Positions 35,553 through 47,200 of a stretch of 64,000 nt of DNA are shown one piece after another. The stretch's first letter is position 1; every line of letters starts with the position of its first letter. The notes under the pieces are model-generated. The model saw only the letters and a program-made list of their open reading frames with translations, had not been told where the DNA came from and did no database searches. A program made the translations under genes and the position numbers. The stretch comes from Trichuris trichiura (lineage: Eukaryota; Nematoda; Enoplea; Trichinellida; Trichuridae), in the NCBI GenBank assembly GCA_037903355.1, contig JBAJFE010000011.1:2179001-2243000 (forward strand). Reading direction: 5' to 3'.

Positions 35553-36824
35553 ACTTGCCACTGACTGCTCAGAGTTTTGCTCTTTTCATCCGTCCTTATA
35601 TTTATTGTCGAGCAGGGCGATTACAGGTGATTTGTTTATGCTCATCTGTTGATTCTGATAGTGCTAAATGCGCATTGTCGCGGTAGGAATAGCACTTGTT
35701 TATCGTTGAACGAATAACGTTTCTCCGTATGTGACGTTCAATTATTTTACCAATCAAGTTAGTTGCCTCTGTTTTTTTGAAGTTGAGTACGTTTACATAG
35801 AAGCAGCAGGCGGACTGCTGTCAGGTACTGTTAAGCGACAATAGTAGTAAGATATGTGATGCAATTAGTTGTTTTTCTCCTTCTTCTCGTTGCAAGAGTG
35901 AGTTCACAAAGCTTTTCTAATTCATAAACCTTTTGAAAAGCACCTGTTTCTCGCTTTCTACTTCGTTACTATGTCAGCATGATTTGTTTTTCTTTGATGG
36001 AAAGCATTTCGTAAAATGCTTTCATTCCATTCGCTTCAGAGTAGTGACAACGGTTTATGTCGAACGGCAAATATTGTAAAACGATAACATGTTCGAGTAA
36101 TTTTTTTTGTCCTTTGTTCGCAGTGAGTAGAAGTCATTTGGCATTGGTATTTTGTAAGCTTGTTGACACGCAATGGCTCTCACAGTTTTAATTCAGTATG
36201 ACTTCTTGGTGGGTTTGTTTTTGTGTGTATTAATGTTCATAGGCTGTTTTGACAAACTGCATCGGTTTGTTGGCTATTCATATTAAAGTAGAATAATTTG
36301 TAATGGGCCAAGACCTTTTTGAATAAGTAACTACTTTCCCAACGAAAACTGTTCTTCATTAGGTGCATAGGAAGCCGCTGTAGAACGTTTACGAACTGGC
36401 ATAGATATCGAACTATCTCTTGTCGGCAACGTATATGCTATTTTCTTTACAAAATTAAGCAATGCGTTAGTGATAGATTTTAAAATTTTAAAGATGTTCT
36501 CGATATTGTTTTCAGCGTGAATCCACCTTATCGACTCGCTCTCCTTAAGGTAATTCTAGTATATTTTTGAAATGTTGTACGCTTTTACCACTTTTTCCAG
36601 TACGGCATAATCCATTCGGCAGTATAGACAAAAAACAGATGTATTAATCCCGCGTGCACTATTCTGATTGATCAAATTGTTTATACGTGGTACCCACAAT
36701 TTCACTGCTTTTTTACAGAGCCTCAGCCAATTTTACGTCCTCGAAGCCTTTGAAGCGTTTTTGCTGCATCATCAGGAAAGCGAACTTAATAGATACTCGA
36801 TTTAAAGACGTTAGGTTTAGAATC
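35553..36824. other. Intergenic, no gene seen
   Basis: AT-rich DNA upstream of the single-domain trypsin-like gene. No gene or repeat was recognised. Confidence 0.4.
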
Positions 36825-37075
36825 CCGAACAGGTCGAAAATGCACTGTTAAATGTGGTCTTCGGACAGTTCTGCGTTGGTATTTTCTAGATGAGGAATGT
36901 GTTTGAGTTGAGGCGTTATTATACTGGTCTTGTTCGAAGTTCGTTATATATATAAAAACGAGACCAGAATAATAACGCTTCTACTCAAACACATTCCTTA
37001 TCTAGAAGACGCCAATTTACAACTGCCAGAAGGCCAAACTTTACAGTGCATCTTCTTCCTGTTCAGGATTTTGGC
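36825..37075. mobile_element. Hairpin (foldback) element with arms of about 120 bp
   Basis: Left arm about 36825-36940 and right arm about 36952-37075 are imperfect reverse complements. The core is strongest between tctagatgaggaatgtgttt (36885) and its partner acacattccttatctaga (36990-37007). Outer parts also pair (gaacaggtcgaaaatgcactg with the inverse of cagtgcatcttcttcctgttc). The loop is AT-rich (tcgttatatatataaa). No coding capacity. A weaker inverted pair (37199-37231 with 37406-37438) lies just to the right. Confidence 0.7.
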
Positions 37076-38033
37076 CCATCCGGCCATCACCGGAAGTAAA
37101 GTGCTTCATTACTATTTATACGTATAAACGGTTCTGTTAAGTCTCAGGGTTTGATCTCTCAGCAGCTTTAGCCAAGGTGACCCATTGAAGCTAAGTGCAC
37201 AACGTGGATCTTGTCTCTTAGCCGCCCTATCGTTTGAAAAATGCAGGTTCCTTTGTGGTAAGCATGTCCTTAACCTGTTGTCTCTTTACTGGAGAGCGTG
37301 CGAATCACTCTTTCTTGCTCTTGCCCAAATCTAAGTCAATACATAAGCTTTAAATTTATGCTTATGCAATGGCAGGACAGGATGACCATCTTATTTACAG
37401 TATGACGGTAGGGCGCCTTGGAGACAAGATCCCACAATGTATTTCATTTTTGATTTTTAACAAGCGATCCTATGGTTGTACGACATAAGCCTGTACATAA
37501 GAAGTGTATGCCGCCTTGAATACCGGCGTTATATCAAAACTTGTCCGTAAAACGTACCAGCCTAAATGAAATGCTTTTCTCGTTTTAAGATTGCAGTCTT
37601 AAGATAGGTAATCACGACGGTAACACGAGGAGATGAAGGAGACCGTTTTGGAATTCTTTGGGAGTTTGGTCTTTCGGAATTCTGGTGTTGAAAATTTTGA
37701 ACCCGACCACAATATCTTCCACTGAAATCACTTTCACAACCCCTCGTATTTTAATTTAATTAACGATACGTTTGGCAGCTCTCTTCTTTTGTTGATGCGG
37801 AGGCATAGTTGTTTCGAAACCTTCGTATTGCGTGAGTACAAATAAAAGATTTTACTCTTAAGCAACCCCCGCAACAAGAAAAAAGCCAGTGATCCTTTCT
37901 TCCCGCGCTTATGCATAGCTATAACCAACATGATGTAAGCCTTTTCAACGATTTACGCCAAAGGCAGAGTTTAATGGCTTCTGTAAATATTGAAGATGTG
38001 ATGTTTTTTTAGGGGACTATATGTTTTCATATT

Positions 38034-38271
38034 GAAATATCTTTATTACGGATCCGATGTCCCGTTGATACGTACAATAAACGAAAAGTTTTTCTCTCCG
38101 GAGCTTTCAGGTCTGTCGCGACCTGTCTTCAGCGGTCAAATGATGTGCGCATCACATCACATCATTTGACCGCTGAAGACGGGTCGCGACAAACCCGAAA
38201 GCTCCGGAGAGAAAAACTTTTCGTTTATTGTACGTATCAACGGGACATCGGATCCGTAATAAAGATATTTC
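38034..38271. mobile_element. Near-perfect hairpin element with 114-bp arms
   Basis: Arms 38034-38147 and 38158-38271 are reverse complements with about five differences and a loop of only 10 bases. Ends are gaaatatctttattacgg and its inverse. The arms contain gatccgatgtcccgttgata and cggagctttc. The string atgtcccgttga is shared with the arm of the hairpin at 18263. The near-identity of the arms points to a recent insertion or to ongoing correction between arms. Transcription would give a long double-stranded RNA hairpin. Confidence 0.85.
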
Positions 38272-38814
38272 TGTAGATATTTTCCCATACATTCTATTGC
38301 CATCCATCCCTCAATTATCCATTGGTTACGGCTTTTGTTTACCGTAATTGTAGACACTTTGTGCGGTATCAATAAGTAAGGAAGCTATTTCGAGTTTATT
38401 GAAAATTTGGCAGGGCACCATAACCGCAGCAGCGTTTGTCACTTTACGGGACATCCTCAGATATCTCGCCTGCATAGTATAACCGAATCAGTTAATAAGG
38501 GCCAGCTCACTTTATTGCCGTATAACGGGCTTCCTTGTTTCTGACAGTTTATTAGCGTAGTAGCTGAAGCTCTTAGAAGTGGCACTTTCTGTCCTCAGCG
38601 CTCAAAAATATTTCATGCCGCAAACGAAGACGTAAAATATTTTTTCCCTATACTCATTTTGGTTATTGTACACATAACGCTGTTTTCCATGACGTCAAAC
38701 AGACGTGCTGCTTTTATTTGTCTGATTGTTAGAGCAAATGGAGAGCTGTACTAGCACGCACTCATTCTTGGGCTATTTAAAGCAGGGTGCTACCGTCCTA
38801 ATCCTGTTTAAGTT

Positions 38815-39085
38815 GTTTTTCTCACTGTCCACTGATCAGTCTGTGCAATAGGCCAAGCAGATAGAAGCGGCCTGAAATATTTGCTCTATTAAAGTTTTCC
38901 AAGGAAAGACGATTTTTTTATTTATACTGTCTGCGATTTTCGCCGTCAACCTTCCCTGATTTTTGCGTAGCAGAGAGTGAACAAGTGGTACCTTTAATAG
39001 GCGTGCTCGTGCTTTACTTACCCAACAGAGAGTGCTCAGCGCTGAAAGGCTAAATAAGGTCGAAAACGTCTTGACAATGGAAAAC
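38815..39085 (-). pseudogene. Decayed 5' fragment of a trypsin-like gene
   Basis: The stretch parallels exons 1 and 2 of the gene at 34416-35552. Segment 38998-39073 (cccaacagagagtgctcagcgc ... gaaaacgtcttgac) matches the signal-peptide exon region (cccaacagacagtgatcagcgc ... gaaaacgttcatac). Segment 38815-38915 (ctcactgtccactgatcagtctg ... ttttccaaggaaagacg) matches exon 2 (tcgttgtccattgatccgtctg ... cattccaaggaaaaatg). Reading frames are broken by stops and indels, and no later exons were found. Confidence 0.65.
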
Positions 39086-39645
39086 AGTGCTAATCATTGT
39101 TTCCGCCTTAATTTTAGGTTTTGTTACTTTATCTCAACTTCAAAGATGCCCAGAAATAGACTAGTATAGTATTAATACTTAACCAATAACGTCACACCAA
39201 AAAATCAGATGTACTCTTTAACGTCTGTTCGAAAGGGCTTCCGTGTTTCGTAGATTACTAATACCTCGTAAAGTTGGCAGTTACTAAATGATTAATGGAT
39301 ATGAAGCTTGAGCACTGTAAGATGGACGCAAAGTTAACTCATTTAACTCGTGTTCTTCTCGGAGAACAGAATGAAAGATCGAACGATACAGAATAGGTCA
39401 TTGTTCAAATCATATCACTCCGTATTCAGAATATTTTGTCTGGAAATGCAGACAAGAATTAGTTCGGAAATAGTCTGGCTTTGCTACGCGCTCCGCAAAT
39501 ACTCTGGGATGTCGACTAGGCAACAAACGTGCAGCTTTCAACTGCGGATAAAGCACTGTTTTCTTTTGCATGCGTTCATATGGGCTTTTTGTTTAATTGG
39601 CTAACCGCAATAGTTAACTTTAGCGAAATAATTACGAGAAGTTAT

Positions 39646-42172
39646 CTATTTTCCGTACAAGCCGAGAATTTCATCAGCTTCCTTCCTTTTCACAAACTTG
39701 ACACCAGCTTGCGTTTTCAAGAAGGAACCAATTTCGTACGTCCTATTCTTCGGATCTTGAACATCGCTGACGTCGGCATACTGAGGAGTCGATTCGTAAA
39801 TGCCGTACTGAACCCAGACATTGTCTCTTCGGCAAACCAGCGCTGCTCCTTCCATCTGAAACAACAGTTGTTAGGTCATGAAGAACTTGCACGTTGCCCA
39901 GCGTTGTATACTTTCAGCATAGCGTCTTTTCTCATCAGCGCGCAGTATTCAATATTTGGATAAAACTTTCCGCGAAGACGGCTTCTGCATTCGTCGTTTG
40001 GTAGAATTTGAACCGGAACGATTGCCGACATTCTATGCTCGCATACGCCAGTAACGAAGCATGAGTAATAATGTGTTGCATAGTCAAATGTGTCTGGCAA
40101 TTGGAAGCCGAATCCTCTTCTGATGCTTACTGGCTTTTTCAATTTGATTACTCCAACGCCCAGCATTTTCAGCGTGCTGTGGTGAGCCAAGAATGGTTTA
40201 GTAGCAATTAAATATATGGGCAACCATTTTCCGTGTCCTTCGCTTAGGGACTTTTTGGAACCCATGTAAACGACGTAGTTCGTTACCACTCTACACGACA
40301 GTTTATATTATAAAAATTATGCTAATCGGGCTCTTACCTTGACCAAACGCATGAAGCTGACGTGATCACCGTTCTGGTAAAGTTGGCGTTAGGTGCAGCG
40401 TAGAAGGAGCCGGTGCATGTAATTTTTGGTGGTCTTTCGGCTAAGCTGACTATGTGGACGCTTGGAGACACGGGATAGCCCTGCTTATGATCGCTCACGT
40501 GTACATGCGCATCACTTTCTTCTGGCTGCAGAAGTTTCATTATTAATTCAAGATAATTAAGATGTGCATCTTTTCACCTTTTTCGGATAAAGATCACGAA
40601 TAAGAGGTAGTTCCGGTTGGGGTTTTTCTATGAATGAACCGGATGAACGAAAACCGAACTTCAACTATTGCTGCCTACCTTCCTTGCTTGGTGACTCAGT
40701 TTCAGATGGTTGTTCTAAACATAGGAAGAACTACACTTTGTGGTAGCTTGCATTTTATGTACCTGGTTCAGGAGTGGGTACTGGCTCAGTTACTGGTGCA
40801 GATGTAGGCGTAGGTGATGTTACAGGAACTGTATGCTGCGGGTGCGTTGGTACTTCTTCTGAACTTTCAGACTTACAAGGTGGTAAATCTGGTGCTATAA
40901 TTTATTTTGCGTTACGCTCAGTTGTATAAGCTTATTATTATTTTTTTTTGTGAATGAAAACTAACTTACGGCACAACTCATAAGACCCAGATGAAGAAGA
41001 GCTCGAAGAAGAAGAGGAGCTTGAAGATGACGATGAGCTTGATGATGAGGAACTTGACGAGGAACTGGACGATGAGTTCCTTGAGGGCACTTCTGCGTGT
41101 TGTAAAGCGTTCGTTTCGACTACGATAACGGTAATTCTTTTACCTGGTTTATGGTCTGGCAACTTTTCGACGAAAGCTTGTGCGGCTTTATGCACACTGT
41201 TAAAGAATCCTAAAACACTATGTTGGCTTTTGCTTCCTTGGATGTAGTTTGCGAATTCTGTTGTGTAGACTCCATATTGGAATACTCTATCTCCAACTAT
41301 GCACATGAGGGGTGATCCGAGAGCCTAAACGCGATAGAGTTACGAGAACTGTATCGATTCCGATTGGCTGTGCAGTCGTTTAATAATACCAGGACATAGG
41401 CTCTAGGCGGGTAGTACGCGCAGTACCCTTCCGCTCTGTACAGGTGTGCATTAAATTTATGACAACTTCCGCCGAAAACCAAAGGTGCATCAACTTCGTC
41501 TATTCTGTTTTCGCTTTTGTAATATACCGACATAAAGCACGAAGAGTCCAGCGGAGGCTTTTGTCCATACGGAGGCAGGCAAATGGGCCGCACCGTGTTT
41601 GAAAATGAAACTGGTTTTTTCAATTGTAGAACAGCAATGCCATGAATTATGGCGTCAAAACCGTATTGTTGCTTGTGCAATGACCCTTTTTCAATTTCGT
41701 AGCGCGTACCGTCGGTTTTGAACGCGCTGTATTTGGTGACACCGACAAAAACATGGAAGTGGGTAAAACTGGAGAAACGTTTCAGGACGTAGCTTCAAGT
41801 TGAGCACGTATAATATTCGAAGTTAGTTCGATCACAGTTTGCTTACTTTCTGAAGCAGTCACCTGCGGTCAGTACGTAACGGGAATGATTACTCTGGGTG
41901 GTATATTGGTCGGCTTGAACAATGCTTGCAAGGCACCATGGCGGGACAATACCTTTTCTTTGCACGACCACGTTCCATGGGAAGACTAACTTTTGTCTGT
42001 CCAAGTTTATCGCGTAGTCCATCGGGGTTAGGTTTGCATAGCTGACATCTCCGCATTTGGTTGCCTAACAACAATTTTGACATAAACTGGAATGAACGCC
42101 TGCTAAAGAAATAGTTTTTACCGAGATGACAGCAATGAGTGTAGCAATAATGGTCAGACGAACGTAGTTCAT
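39646..42172 (-). CDS. Two-domain trypsin-like pseudoprotease with poly-Ser and Pro/Thr-rich linker
   Basis: One gene of ten exons: 42172-42122, 42064-41847, 41792-41390, 41324-40970, 40894-40763, 40714-40679, 40627-40578, 40525-40338, 40290-39912 and 39855-39646. All phases match; total 673 aa. Order: signal peptide (1-17); S1-like domain 1 (18-about 305); about 29 consecutive Ser (308-336); a linker rich in Pro, Thr, Glu and Ser (to about 415); S1-like domain 2 (416-673). Domain 1 has VLTAGDCF with Asp86 at the catalytic His and ALGSPLMC with Leu226 at the catalytic Ser. Domain 2 has VITSASCV with Ser473 at the His and KMEGAALVC with Glu606 at the Ser. Neither domain can be a standard serine protease. 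Introns are 47-75 bases where checked. The linker suits an O-glycosylated stalk; role is unknown, with ligand binding or host interaction as inferences. Confidence 0.85.
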
Positions 42173-44235
42173 TCTACCGTTTTTTGAACCGTGAAATGTC
42201 TTTCGGCTCGTTATGCTTTTATAGTTAGAAAGGAAATGACATTCCAATTTCTGAAATGCGCCGGGTGGATTATTCAGCTTTGCAAGTTGACTTGCAGATA
42301 TTTACTAAGCTAGAAGAATCCGTACGCTGCATTTTAGTTGTTTAAGTGAATAGGGAATTGCTTCGGTTTGTAAATTCACTTGCGGGCAATTGAGCGAATG
42401 AATTTTATTTATTCTTTTCTGAATAGCAAATTGCTATTTTACCAGTTTTCTGCGCTCGCTTTGTGTGCCTACAAAGCAGGCATTGCCTAATTCGACAGTT
42501 CCTTGTGCTAACGAATCGTTGATGAGCAATGGTTGATAAGAAGTCGTTTATTACTTGCTTCGATCATCAGCTCGACAAAATCTTGTCCCGTTGTCAGTAC
42601 AGTAACTACGCTAATAGGTCACTAAAATGTGCATATAGTCATTTCAAAAGTATTGACAAACAGCAAGTGAACGATCAATTGGTGAGTTAAGATGGACGCA
42701 AAGTTACAGATGTGACAAAAGAACATGGTTGATGAATTTTATTTGTACTATTGATTAACTCGACTTATTTTACGGAAAGCTGTTTTATTTGTTTGTTATT
42801 CATCGGGTAGATCAACTTTGACCAAAACTGTAGCTAGTATCACTATATTTTTAACTTTGTGGAAGTTTATGCTGAGTTTAGTAGCATGTTTATTGTTTAG
42901 ATGGTTGGAATTGTTGTCCTCCTTTTTTGTTCACTTTTTCTGTCATCAAGTTGAGGTCGCGAGCGTGAACTTCACCCTGGAGTCATTTTGCTTTACCACA
43001 GTGGTGGTATCTCCTTGTTTTTCCTATTTCCTGAACATTCAGTTTAAAAATATGCCATTGAGTAGGCATTTTAAGGATATATGTTACTAAATTTTTTACT
43101 TTACATTTTTTCTTCATTATGAGAGTATGGCAGTGGCTAGGTCTAAGCCTAAGCCGTACTTGCTTCTTCTGCTTATATGTAAAACTAGCTTCCTGTCTCA
43201 CTTCATTGTCTCTTAAGCGGTTGCTCTGATGATTCGTTGGCGCTAGAAAAACAGCACTTAAAATTGTTTTAGTTAGCTTGCATTCAAGTACCTTATTGCG
43301 TAAGATTGCTTGGGCAATGTGAATGTTTCTGTAATCTTTCAGATTCTCCTCGTCCAGCTTCGAAGTGGGCCATAGTGCTACAGCCTAGATTAATTGAAAA
43401 CGCGTTGAACACACTTCTTTAATATTCAATTCGGATGACAAATTTCTTATTGGTTTTTACGTTATGCTTCAGGAAAAATATTTTTACTTCCTTCTTTGCT
43501 ATGGTAATGCGCCCCAATCAACCGTTGAAAAATTTTACTTCACTTAGCTTTTAGAGCGAACCGCGCTCTGTCATCAGCGTTTACTGTGTGACATAAGTGG
43601 GCAAGATGGGGACTCAATTTCGTAATCTGTCACGTCTGCATCCGCCATTCATTGTAGCCTTAGCTAAGCGATTTTATTTTGCTTAACAATATAGAATGGC
43701 TGAGTTTGAATTATCTTTTACTTTGCTCGATAAGTGAAACCGCCTTTAAAGCTGTGAACTCTGTCCCGGCGTGGCAAAAAAATTAGGAAGCAAGAAGTTT
43801 ACTACCTTTTTGTTTCTGCGGAAACTGTTTCGTCGAAAGGGCATATTTTATTTCCTAAATTTTATCGCAAATCAGAAAGGAAATGTCTTATTACAACTAA
43901 TGCTTGTTCTCTTGGCGGAAATCAATTTGCTCCAATGTTTACGGTGATAATCAAACGTTGGAAAGCCGGTTGCCTACGCATGCTTCTCGCGACTCTGCCA
44001 TTTCTGTTTTGCGGCAACATTTTCACGTTAACCAAAGCATTCATTGTTCTAGAGCATATTTACATGTCTGACATGGCAGTAATTCAAATAGCGACATTTT
44101 CACGGCGTAAAAAGAGCCGCAAATGACTAATGCCAAGGAAGTAAATAAATGTGAAAAAAACAAGTGTAATACGTGAACGTGGGAACGCAGGTGTAAGCTC
44201 TTGGCAGCAATGTTCATCCGACAAGATTTGGTGAG
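42173..44235. other. Intergenic, no gene seen
   Basis: Upstream of the fused protease gene and downstream of TRAPPC9. Contains a 19-mer (42688-42706) also present at 39318-39336, and a stretch (about 43585-43655) that matches 33190-33250 in inverted orientation. No gene could be supported. Confidence 0.4.
43585..43655 (-). repeat. Dispersed repeat, partner of 33190-33250
   Basis: On the + strand gatggggactcaatttcgtaa, then tctgtcacgtctgcatccgcc, then cattcattgtag. The reverse complement of 33190-33250 gives an almost identical string. About 60-70 bases, two copies seen, opposite orientations, no coding frame. Confidence 0.65.
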
Positions 44236-47200
44236 CTATTCTCGGGAAACCTCAAAATTTAAGGTCGGCAGAGTAAGCGGTGAATACTGGAACATTTTTC
44301 CAGCCAGCGGAATAAAGCTACAGTCGCAAATGGTGCATGTTTGAAATGATCCTTCGCTGGTAAACATAAAGTTGAATTCTTCGTACGCATTCTTGGAAGT
44401 AGAGCACTGCAATTTCTTTTCTTTTTTTCAGTATGCATTCAATAGGTAGACATACCAACAGAATCACGTAGGCTTCTGGTCCCAGAAAAATCACTTCTTC
44501 GTTCACGTTTTTTGTCGAACCATTTTGCAGATCCAGGAAGAAGCGTAGATTTATCGTTACTCTTATCGAGCAGTCTGCGAAAGGAAAAATGTAAGGGAGC
44601 AATTTTCTTTACATGAATACTATACTTTCCAGTAAAGCAAAGCGGAAAGCTATCCGAGCGGGACGACAAACAATACAGGATAGATCATTGTTGCTCAAAT
44701 GCGTGGTGTCACAATTGTCAACAGATACTTCTGCAAATAGGGAAAATTGGTCCAAAGCTGTGTAGTAAACATTGAAAATTGTAATTTTTGTAATTCACCC
44801 AGCAAAATTGGAGGAACGCAGAATTCTTGATACAATGTCGGGTTGTCGAAAAGCCTTAGTAATGGAACTTGGCCAGTCTGCGACTGGCGCACGTTGCTCC
44901 ATTGGAGGTTTATCTGTTTTGTAATGTATTCTTGAATTGCCTGACAAAGGTCGCTTCGCTCAAATGGGGTTTCTTCTAAGGCTAATTCTGATCGGCACTC
45001 GTCTCCGGTTGGCCATTGGTAACATTTAACCAATATGGGTACCCTAATTTTTGACGCTGCTCCGATTGGGCGATTTGAAAGTCACTACACTGACCTGCAC
45101 GAATCTCCGGATAAGATTAATATTTTTTTCTCCGCAGTGATATGCAAATCCACGTCGTCATTAGTGGCGTTGTACAAATCCATTGCCAAGTGCCGGGTCA
45201 GCCAGCTGCAATACTTGACGCTCCATTATAACGATATGGTAACCGTAGTAGAATGACCTTTCTCCAGCTAGAATTGCCCAGCGTTGCATTATCACTGCCG
45301 GTCGAATGGTCAGTTCGATTGGTCTAACCGCTCGTCGACGAGACCACTTGTGTTTTTCCAGCTTACTGCTAACGGTGTATTCTACCTGCAGAATGGTGCA
45401 GTGCGTAGAAGGTCTGTTAACTGCAGGAGTATGCAAGCTTTCTGGGCTAAGAAGAGATGTTCTTGAAGTTGTTCGACCTCTGGAATCAAATCGATCGTTG
45501 CAAGATACAAGCAGGTAAAAATAAACAAATTCCTTTGGACCCAGCAAGTCAATAGTGACCGTTGGTTCTACTTCGAGTACAACCCAGGTTCCGCAGCCTG
45601 AGAAAAATAGTGAATTTGGCTCACTAAGAAAGTCTGACCATTAAATAGGTACCCCGAAAAATGGGGCGTTCGATGGTAGCTTGAATATCTTTTATTGGTT
45701 CGGTTTCGGATGAGTTGGTCAGCTTGATCTCGATGCGTACTCTAAAAGTAATGTCTTTTGGCACTGATGATAAATTTCCACGCTGCGACTGCTACGTTTG
45801 CCCTGCGTAAAGAGTCTGTCGAATAGGATCAGTGCTTCCTTTTTCGCCGTCAGCTTTTATGTCCAAAAATGGAATTTCCGGAAGAACCTGCGTCGAACGA
45901 TTGTCCAGAGCTTTGAGCCAAGCTATAGACTCAAGTCGACAAACCGAGATGACGCCGAGAGTTTGAAAAGTGTAACCTGAAAGTGGACTCTCAATCTGAA
46001 CGCCTTGCGCGTTTGACAATGGCTTTTAACCAACTATCTTGAGGCATCCTGCTTCGCATGCTTTCCCTTGAAACTGGCAGACGAGTTTGGTATTAGCAGG
46101 TATGATCAGGTCACGTGGTTCTACGGAGAAAGGTACTCCGTCACAGCAAAGGTCCTATGCCCAACATAAGATCGTCTGTTAAGAAAAAGGGGGTTTAGTC
46201 CGCTTACAAAGTTGCTTATTTGTAGTGCAATCGATGTTGGATTGGCTAGAGTGACTTCAACCGTGGTCGTTCTTCCGGCAATTAGACATTCTAAAATGCG
46301 AGCACATATCCGTGCGAGCGTAGAATCTAACCATATCAACCTTCATTTACTGCGTCGTCTTCAAATGGGCTGTAGATAAAAACGTTGTTTGACTTTGCCT
46401 TGGACACTGGATCAACTTCATGATCGCTGGAAAGTTGCTTGAAGCGAATGGACCTGAATGGATCCGATTATCTGACTATCTCGTTTGCACATGAAAAAAA
46501 TTTACTTACATTACTCGAGGTAGGTTGGTGATAGATATAGAAGGAAGAAGTACGGCTGAGCTGATTTGTAACGGCTTATTAACGGCTACTGGATTATGAC
46601 TGCACAAAAGTGACAGTTCACCGCAGTACTGATGAAGATTGAGTGGTTCAAGTGAGGCGTAGAGATTTTGCAAAAGGAAAAGTAGATGTCTAAACAGAGA
46701 TCGTTTTGGTTTAAGTTAACCTACCCATAGCCGTTGGAAATATATACCTAACAGACGCCTCTTTATAATCAGCTCTTAGAGCAGCAACGTGTATTTCATG
46801 AAGAATGTTTACCTGAACGCCAGGCCATCCGTAGTACGTTTCAGCGTCTGTAGAGGAATTTATCCCTTTTGTGTAGCTGTCAAGAGCTTTTAGCAAAATG
46901 GGATAGACGGCGCGATAAGCTTCCCTGCTTTTGGGTTGACATTCGTTGTGAGATATGAAAAAGAGTGCAGCCAGCCGGCAATAGAAAGCGTATTTTCGCC
47001 AAAATCCGGATCGTAGGTAAAGATGAGCCATCCACCAACAAATTCGCGCCTAATAAGGGCATGAAGAAGCTAGCGCGATTACTTTGTTCTCGATCTATCG
47101 TCATTTAACCTTTTCCTCATCGGAGATTTGCTTGAAGTCGTCTTCGAGAAATTTGCAGCTGCTTAGGGTAAAGAACTGGTTGAGAAAGCACGGAGCCTAT

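Noticed and set aside
40980..41075. Acidic Asp/Glu-rich frame on the + strand
   Set aside because: It is the antisense of the poly-Ser linker of the fused protease gene.
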